Source: Psychroserpens sp. NJDZ02
GTDB lineage: Bacteria; Bacteroidota; Bacteroidia; Flavobacteriales; Flavobacteriaceae
Assembly (NCBI RefSeq): GCF_004843725.1
Contig: NZ_CP039451.1
Coordinates: 3,292,001 to 3,356,000, forward strand
Length of the DNA stretch: 64,000 nucleotides
Direction: 5' to 3'
The notes under the pieces are model-generated. The model ran no database searches. It was not told the origin of the DNA and worked only from the letters and a program-made list of their open reading frames with translations. Every line of letters starts with the position of its first letter. Position 1 is the first letter of the stretch. This document shows, in pieces, positions 59,379 through 64,000 of the stretch. The translations under genes were made by a program, and so were the position numbers.

Positions 59379-60050
59379 TTATATTACGTATGCAATTACA
59401 ATTCCCAGTATTATAGTGCTAAGCTTAGCTAAGTTAAACTTGTGTCCTTCACTACTTTCAAATAAAATGGTTGTACTAATATGTAAAAAGATACCAATTA
59501 CTAAAGCTGAAACTTCGTAATAATAGTTTTCAAAAAACTGGAACTGCATAGACAAAAACACCCCTAAAGGCGTCATTAATGCAAATAATAACAGAAACAT
59601 TAGACTTTTAGGCTTACTTAAATTGGACGCTAAAAAAAATGTCGATAGTATAATCGCGACAGGCAATTTATGGATAATAACACCGTAAATTAAATGCTCA
59701 TGTGCCTCAATTGGAATACCTTCTAAAACACTGTGTATACTTAAACTTATAAATAATAACCACGGAAAATCGATGCTACTTTTGTCAATATGCACATGCC
59801 CATGTTCTGCACCTTTAGAGAAAAATTCTAATATGATTTGCAATAAAATACCAATCATTATAAACAAACCAATAGGTTTGTCTTGGCTGTTATAGACTTC
59901 TGGTAAAAAGTCAAATACCGTTATAGATAGTAAAAAGGAACCGCTAAAAGCCAGCAGTAATTTTAGACTGCGATTATGTTTCGGCTTAAAAAACAGAACG
60001 ATTATATACCCTAAAACAACAGCTATAATGGGAAAAATAAAATTTTGCAT
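59379..60050 (-). CDS. ZIP-family metal transporter
   Basis: A 223-residue protein with about eight hydrophobic segments. Metal-site motifs are HSVLEGIPIEAH (helix IV) and HKLPVAIILS (helix V), and a short His-rich loop (EHGHVHID) lies between helices III and IV. It is predicted to import Zn2+, Fe2+ or another divalent metal across the inner membrane. It follows the methyltransferase gene by 17 bases. Confidence 0.9.
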   Translation of the reverse strand: MQNFIFPIIAVVLGYIIVLFFKPKHNRSLKLLLAFSGSFLLSITVFDFLPEVYNSQDKPIGLFIMIGILLQIILEFFSKGAEHGHVHIDKSSIDFPWLLFISLSIHSVLEGIPIEAHEHLIYGVIIHKLPVAIILSTFFLASNLSKPKSLMFLLLFALMTPLGVFLSMQFQFFENYYYEVSALVIGIFLHISTTILFESSEGHKFNLAKLSTIILGIVIAYVI

Positions 60051-60067
60051 TTGTTTTAATAAATTAC

Positions 60068-60799
60068 TTACTTAAAAATCATAATTAAACGATCAGATGT
60101 TTTTTTATGGAATAGACTTAATTTATAATCTCCAAAAATATCTAATAAATAAACACCAGCTTGCTCGAATAAACGTTCGAAATCAGCCAAGCTAAACGCT
60201 TTGACACGTTCTTGAAATTGGTAATCTTCACCTTCAAAAGAAAAGCTTATATCTTTAATTATATAACCGTTTTCTACACGTCTTTTTTGCAAGAAGTCAA
60301 TCCCTTCTACCGTTTTTGTGTTTTCGGGCACTAAATTGTCTATAATAAATTCGGTATTCATAAAATCAATAACACCAAAACCGGAGTCATTTAAATTTGC
60401 TTGAATGGCTTGGATGGTCGCTAAATTGTCAGCTTCGTTTTCAAAATACCCAAAACTGGTAAACAAATTAAATACGGCATCAAAAGTTTCGCCGAAAGGC
60501 TGACACATATTATGTACTTTAAAGTGCAACGTGTCATTTTCAAACTGTTTGGCGTGATTGATACTGTTTTCTGATAAATCAGCACCAATTACATCGTATC
60601 CAATCGAGTTTAAGTACACCGCGTGACGCCCTTTTCCGCATGCTAAATCCAATATTTTTCCTTGTTCAGGTAGATTTAAGTATTCGGTTAAATTAGTCAT
60701 AAACTGCTCAGCTTCAGTATGATCTCTATCTTTGTAAAGTATGTGGTAAAATGGACTATCAAACCATGACGCATACCATTTTTTATCGTTTTGACTCAT
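60068..60799 (-). CDS. Class I SAM-dependent methyltransferase
   Basis: A 243-residue protein with the Rossmann motif ILDLACGKGRHAVYL (SAM-binding) and the acidic loop VIGADLSENSI. VFNLFTSFGYF follows as the post-motif. The class is typical of small-molecule or protein methyltransferases annotated only generically; no target can be inferred. The start at 60799 lies on the other side of a GC-richer leader shared with the divergent THUMP gene. Confidence 0.85.
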   Translation of the reverse strand: MSQNDKKWYASWFDSPFYHILYKDRDHTEAEQFMTNLTEYLNLPEQGKILDLACGKGRHAVYLNSIGYDVIGADLSENSINHAKQFENDTLHFKVHNMCQPFGETFDAVFNLFTSFGYFENEADNLATIQAIQANLNDSGFGVIDFMNTEFIIDNLVPENTKTVEGIDFLQKRRVENGYIIKDISFSFEGEDYQFQERVKAFSLADFERLFEQAGVYLLDIFGDYKLSLFHKKTSDRLIMIFK

Positions 60800-60928
60800 A
60801 TTTTTATTGTGGGGTTTAAACTTCCGCGCAAGCTACAGTTTACCAGGCTCTCGCAACTCGCTCTCTCCGAGGAGCTCAAACAAATTGCTCCATCCTTAAC
60901 CCAATTATTTATAAAGGTTATTATTCCG

Positions 60929-60949
60929 GCAAAAATAGAGTATTTTTGC
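60929..60949. promoter_or_regulatory. Palindromic divergent -7 boxes
   Basis: GCAAAAATA-GAG-TATTTTTGC is a perfect 9-bp inverted repeat. On the plus strand TATTTTTG (60941-60948) matches TAnnTTTG 20 bases before the THUMP gene. On the minus strand TATTTTTG (60937-60930) matches it for the divergent methyltransferase gene, giving a leader of about 120 bases. Confidence 0.45.
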
Positions 60950-60968
60950 AAAGTATTAGACGAAAAGA

Positions 60969-62129
60969 ATGGAAGAAAATTTCAAGATGGTTGCCAAAAC
61001 TTTATTTGGCTTTGAAGAGTTACTAGCAAAAGAGTTAAAACAACTGGGTGCGCAAGAGATAAAAACGGGCGTACGTAATGTGTCATTTGCTGGAGATAAA
61101 GGGTTTATGTACAAATCTAATTTGGCATTACGTACTGCAACAAAAATTTTAAAACCAATACATAGTTTTAAAATTAAAACAGAACAAGATCTATATGATC
61201 AAGTGTATAAGATGGACTGGACGCCTTATTTAAAGTCGTCAGGGACTTTGGCTGTGGATGCGACTATAAATTCTACAGTGTTTACGCACTCTTTATATAT
61301 CGCTCAAAAGACGAAAGATGCTATTGTAGATAAATTTAGAGATGAAACTGGAGAACGTCCAAGTGTGGATTTAAAATTTCCGGATGTTAAAATTAATGTC
61401 CATATAGATAGAGAAGAGTGTAACATCTCTTTAGACTCGTCAGGAGATTCTTTACACAAACGTGGTTATAAATTAGCAACCAATATTGCACCAATTAACG
61501 AGGTTTTAGCAGCGGGGATAATAATGTTATCAGGATGGGATGGACAATCCGATTTTATTGATCCTATGTGTGGTAGTGGAACTATTTTAGCCGAAGCAGC
61601 AATGATTGCTTGTAATATACCGCCCAATTTAATGCGTAAAGAGTTTGCTTTTGAGCGTTGGAATGACTGGGACGTCGATTTATTTGAAAAAATTGAAGAG
61701 TCTTTAATTAAAAAAACTAGAGATTTCCATCACAAGATAGTAGGATATGATAAATCACCAAGTGCGGTTACAAAAGCTAAGGAAAACATAGCAAATGCAC
61801 ATTTAGAAGATTTTATAACCATACAGCATGAAGATTTTTTCAAAACTCAAAGAGGAGGGGAAGCTAAATTGCATATGGTATTTAATCCACCATATGGCGA
61901 GCGTTTAGATATCGAAATGGAGAGTTTTTATAAAAGTATTGGAGATACTTTAAAACAAAGCTATCCAAATACTAATGCGTGGTTTATTACGTCTAATTTA
62001 GAAGCCTTAAAACATGTTGGTTTAAGACCATCACGAAAAATTCACTTAATGAATGCGATGTTAGAATCGCGATTAGTTAAGTATGAAATTTATGCAGGAA
62101 GTAAAAAAGGAAAGTACATGAATAAGTAA
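60969..62129 (+). CDS. THUMP-domain rRNA methyltransferase (RlmL N-terminal type)
   Basis: A 386-residue RNA methyltransferase. An N-terminal region with a THUMP domain (about residues 45-160, RVNIHV-like KINVHIDREECNISLD) is followed by a Rossmann domain with DPMCGSGTILAEAAMIA and the catalytic NPPYGERL, which marks N2-methylguanine enzymes. It corresponds to the RlmL N-terminal half (G2445 in 23S rRNA in E. coli). It lies opposite the 60068-60799 gene and shares the promoter region. Confidence 0.9.
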   Translation: MEENFKMVAKTLFGFEELLAKELKQLGAQEIKTGVRNVSFAGDKGFMYKSNLALRTATKILKPIHSFKIKTEQDLYDQVYKMDWTPYLKSSGTLAVDATINSTVFTHSLYIAQKTKDAIVDKFRDETGERPSVDLKFPDVKINVHIDREECNISLDSSGDSLHKRGYKLATNIAPINEVLAAGIIMLSGWDGQSDFIDPMCGSGTILAEAAMIACNIPPNLMRKEFAFERWNDWDVDLFEKIEESLIKKTRDFHHKIVGYDKSPSAVTKAKENIANAHLEDFITIQHEDFFKTQRGGEAKLHMVFNPPYGERLDIEMESFYKSIGDTLKQSYPNTNAWFITSNLEALKHVGLRPSRKIHLMNAMLESRLVKYEIYAGSKKGKYMNK

Positions 62130-62151
62130 GCTTTAAGCATATAAGTAAAAA

Positions 62152-62190
62152 AAAAGGAAGTTGATTAATTATCAACTTCCTTTTCTTTTT
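62152..62190. terminator. Bidirectional terminator overlapping DUF6048 gene end
   Basis: AAAAGGAAGTTGAT (62152-62165) and ATCAACTTCCTTTT (62171-62184) form a 14-bp stem with loop TAATT. The stop codon of the minus-strand gene (62165-62167) begins at the last base of the left arm and lies mostly in the loop; the right arm encodes the preceding residues. Confidence 0.75.
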
Positions 62191-62917
62191 TAGTATTTGT
62201 TTTACTTTTCTTAAACAATGGAATTAAATAGGAGACACTATAACCATAGCCTACACCAATACGACCAGAATCAAACGTTTTATTAAAGCCAGGGACATGT
62301 AAGTTTTCAAAATCTACAGGTTGATCTTGAGTGATCATAGCTTTTAATTGCGCATTAACACCGATATATAAATTTGTAAAGACTTCTGCTTTTAAACCTA
62401 ATATAAGTTCTACCCAAATTGCAGATAAACCAGTAGATTCTAAGTTTTCAGAAGACGAAAATTGTGGTGACCAATATTGGTCGGTTGCGTATACGGTATA
62501 ATTAGTTCTAGTTTGACTAAATGTACTAGCTCCAACTCTAAAACCAGTGTAAATCATGTCGTCTGTTCCGATCCAATTATCATATAAGTTATAGTCAAAA
62601 CCAACTTTAAAATAATTACCTTTTGCGGTAACACTTAAAAAGTCATTGGTCGTCGTTTTTTCTTCATTACCAATTTCTCCAGCAATAAATAAATTTTTAC
62701 TTAGTCTGTAATCTCCGCTAATTTCAAAGCCAGAATAATCATCGTCTAAAGCGGTTCTTATTAGTTTACTAGCATCAGTCCCCAAGCGTAAACCATAGCG
62801 TAATTTAAGGCTATCGTTTTTTGTTTCAACAGTTTGTTCTTGTGCTTGTAACGAAATAGTATAACACAAAAATAAACTAATGATAAAAGAAATAGTGAGT
62901 TGTTGTTTCATCTTCAA
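62165..62917 (-). CDS. DUF6048 outer membrane protein
   Basis: A 250-residue protein with a signal peptide (about residues 1-25, ending LQAQ) and a beta-rich body (LRYGLRLGTDASKLIRT, GFEISGDYRLSKNLFIAGEIG shown in part as LSKNLFIAGEIG), compatible with an outer membrane barrel. The start MKMKQQL has an alternative two residues downstream. It overlaps the end of the DUF6452 gene by about 41 bases in another frame. The two form a conserved flavobacterial pair of unknown function. Confidence 0.85.
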   Translation of the reverse strand: MKMKQQLTISFIISLFLCYTISLQAQEQTVETKNDSLKLRYGLRLGTDASKLIRTALDDDYSGFEISGDYRLSKNLFIAGEIGNEEKTTTNDFLSVTAKGNYFKVGFDYNLYDNWIGTDDMIYTGFRVGASTFSQTRTNYTVYATDQYWSPQFSSSENLESTGLSAIWVELILGLKAEVFTNLYIGVNAQLKAMITQDQPVDFENLHVPGFNKTFDSGRIGVGYGYSVSYLIPLFKKSKTNTKKEKEVDN

Positions 62918-63395
62918 TTGTTAAATTATCATTTTCTGGTTGGGCTAATATTATCCAATTAGCATCTGCTCCGCCGTCTACTGTTACAAATACATCTTTA
63001 AAAATAGTTTTATACCCACAGGCTCTAGAGACATACACATCTTCCGCTTCATACGTTATAGTAATGGTATCTGTATTACCTGAGGTAATATTACCATCGT
63101 CATCTAAAACCGTATTATTTGTAAGATAAAAAACAGTGCTATTTTGGTCAGTACGTAGGGGTAAAATAAGTTGATTTACCGTTTCAACATTATAATCTGA
63201 TAAAACATCATCATTATCTTCTCCTATGACATACAATCCAATGGCATCTTTTTGGCTATCTGTTGCGTTATTGTTGTAAAAATCAATAATTAAACTTGGT
63301 GTAGTCGCTGTAGTTTCCGAGCATAAATCGTCACGTTCGCAGGTCAAAAGACTACACGATAGAATTATTAATAAGTAAAGTTTTAAATGTTTCAT
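62877..63395 (-). CDS. DUF6452 lipoprotein-like protein
   Basis: A 172-residue protein with a lipoprotein-type signal (lipidation Cys in SLLTCERDDLC), a body of short beta strands, and a C-terminus YFFYH. DUF6452 is always seen next to DUF6048 in this group, and the two genes overlap here. They lie downstream of rlmD on the same strand, with a 12-base gap. A role in the cell envelope is likely; nothing more can be read. Confidence 0.85.
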   Translation of the reverse strand: MKHLKLYLLIILSCSLLTCERDDLCSETTATTPSLIIDFYNNNATDSQKDAIGLYVIGEDNDDVLSDYNVETVNQLILPLRTDQNSTVFYLTNNTVLDDDGNITSGNTDTITITYEAEDVYVSRACGYKTIFKDVFVTVDGGADANWIILAQPENDNLTIEDETTTHYFFYH

Positions 63396-63406
63396 TTACG
63401 ATATAA

Positions 63407-64000
63407 TTATTTCTTCTCTAAAAGTACAATATTTTCGACATGATGTGTTTGTGGAAACATATCTACTGCTTGCACTTTAGTAATCTTATAGATGTCTTTC
63501 ATCAATTCTAAATCTCTAGCTTGTGTCGCACTGTTACAACTTACATATACTATTTTTTGTGGCGCAATATTTAGTATTTGTTGAACAACATCTTTGTGCA
63601 TCCCATCTCTTGGAGGGTCTGTAATAATAACGTCTGGTTGACCATGAGTATTTATAAACTCTTGATTAAAAACGTTTTTCATGTCTCCTACAAAAAACTC
63701 ACAATTTGTAATATTATTGCGTTCAGCATTTTCTTTTGCTGCACTAATAGCATCAGGCACAGCTTCTACACCAACCACTTTTTTTGCCTTTTTAGATACA
63801 AATTGAGCAATAGTTCCAGTTCCAGTATATAAATCATAAACTAGCTCGTCTCCTTTTAAATCGGCAAACTCACGTGTTAGTTTATATAATTCGTAGGCTT
63901 GATTGGAATTAGTTTGGTAAAACGACTTGGCATTTATCTTAAACTTTAAACCTTCCATTTCTTCAAAAATATGATCTTCACCTTTAAAGCAAATCACATC
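63407..64000 (-). CDS. rlmD: 23S rRNA (uracil1939-C5)-methyltransferase, C-terminal part (truncated by window edge)
   Basis: The frame is open to the last base, so the start lies beyond 64000 and the GTG at 63997 is not a real start. The visible 197 residues hold the RlmD/TrmA-type catalytic domain. FYQTNSNQAYELY, the SAM-binding VYDLYTGTGTIAQF, DPPRDGMH and the nucleophilic Cys in YVSCNSATQARDL are all present. It ends with the typical VDMFPQTHHVENIVLL. The N-terminal TRAM domain would be upstream. It makes 5-methyluridine in 23S rRNA. Confidence 0.92.
   Translation of the reverse strand, partial: DVICFKGEDHIFEEMEGLKFKINAKSFYQTNSNQAYELYKLTREFADLKGDELVYDLYTGTGTIAQFVSKKAKKVVGVEAVPDAISAAKENAERNNITNCEFFVGDMKNVFNQEFINTHGQPDVIITDPPRDGMHKDVVQQILNIAPQKIVYVSCNSATQARDLELMKDIYKITKVQAVDMFPQTHHVENIVLLEKK

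Noticed and set aside
60791..61015. 74-residue ORF across the divergent promoter region
   Set aside because: It runs through the promoter palindrome and into the THUMP gene start in another frame; no family features.
63407..63997. GTG at 63997 as the rlmD start
   Set aside because: RlmD is about 470 residues long; the frame continues past the window edge, and only the catalytic domain is visible.
1..64000. tRNA or rRNA genes
   Set aside because: No cloverleaf-type T-arm signature (GGTTCGAATCC-like with CCA end) or conserved rRNA block was seen by eye; a tRNAscan run would be decisive.

Overview
The window is AT-rich chromosomal DNA from a member of the Bacteroidota, almost certainly a marine-type Flavobacteriaceae. 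The evidence is a T9SS sorting tail (49114-50589), SusC/TonB-type receptor architecture, flavobacterial domain families (DUF4374, DUF4294, DUF6048, DUF6452), candidate promoters of the Bacteroidota type TAnnTTTG, few Shine-Dalgarno sites, and intergenic repeats I recognise from that family. No rRNA, tRNA, phage, CRISPR array or canonical insertion sequence was seen.

Layout. 1-10794: a short-chain fatty acid (acetate/propionate) uptake and activation locus: outer membrane porin, DUF4212 small subunit, Na+/solute symporter, CrbS-like symporter-histidine kinase, lone receiver protein, propionyl-CoA-synthetase-like enzyme and acetyl-CoA synthetase. 10797-13530: a repeat-dense region with flavobacterial dispersed repeats and an array of seven hairpin modules (A), five 90-bp modules (B) and two almost identical DUF559 endonuclease-like genes. 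13653-16494: Crp/Fnr regulator, fatty acid desaturase and RlmI-type methyltransferase, followed by a decayed desaturase fragment. 16881-20453: a membrane protein, then a small lipoprotein, TPR histidine kinase and response regulator. 20781-25350: nuclease-like and small proteins, a NYN protein, and a DnaQ-exonuclease/DUF294 pair that in other bacteria is linked to the acetate symporter. 25467-30973: di-haem peroxidase, PhoX-like lipoprotein, MarC and Bcr/CflA transporters. 31131-39125: an exported phosphohistidine/ATP-grasp protein, two exported SxxK serine hydrolases and a nucleotide-transporter-like protein fused to HEAT repeats. 39506-45235: DUF4374/TonB receptor pair and an ABC exporter. 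45448-48971: biotin-dependent acyl-CoA (probably propionyl-CoA) carboxylase, which would use the product of the PrpE-like enzyme. 49114-55629: secreted T9SS protein, PrsW, NUDIX, class V aminotransferase, M42 peptidase, DUF4294 and haemolysin III genes. 55654-58426: ergothioneine genes egtB-egtD with a racemase-fold protein. 58597-64000: small proteins, ZIP transporter, methyltransferases, DUF6048/DUF6452 and the C-terminal part of rlmD.

Two loci stand out. The first is the DUF559/hairpin array, where ORF-bearing and ORF-less units alternate; this looks like an amplifying repeat element with a Vsr/PD-(D/E)xK-type nuclease. The second is the 31-39 kb cluster, where an exported dikinase-like protein, which would need ATP outside the cytoplasm, sits beside an ADP/ATP-translocase-like transporter. 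Both interpretations are inferences from sequence reading; no search or structure prediction was run.
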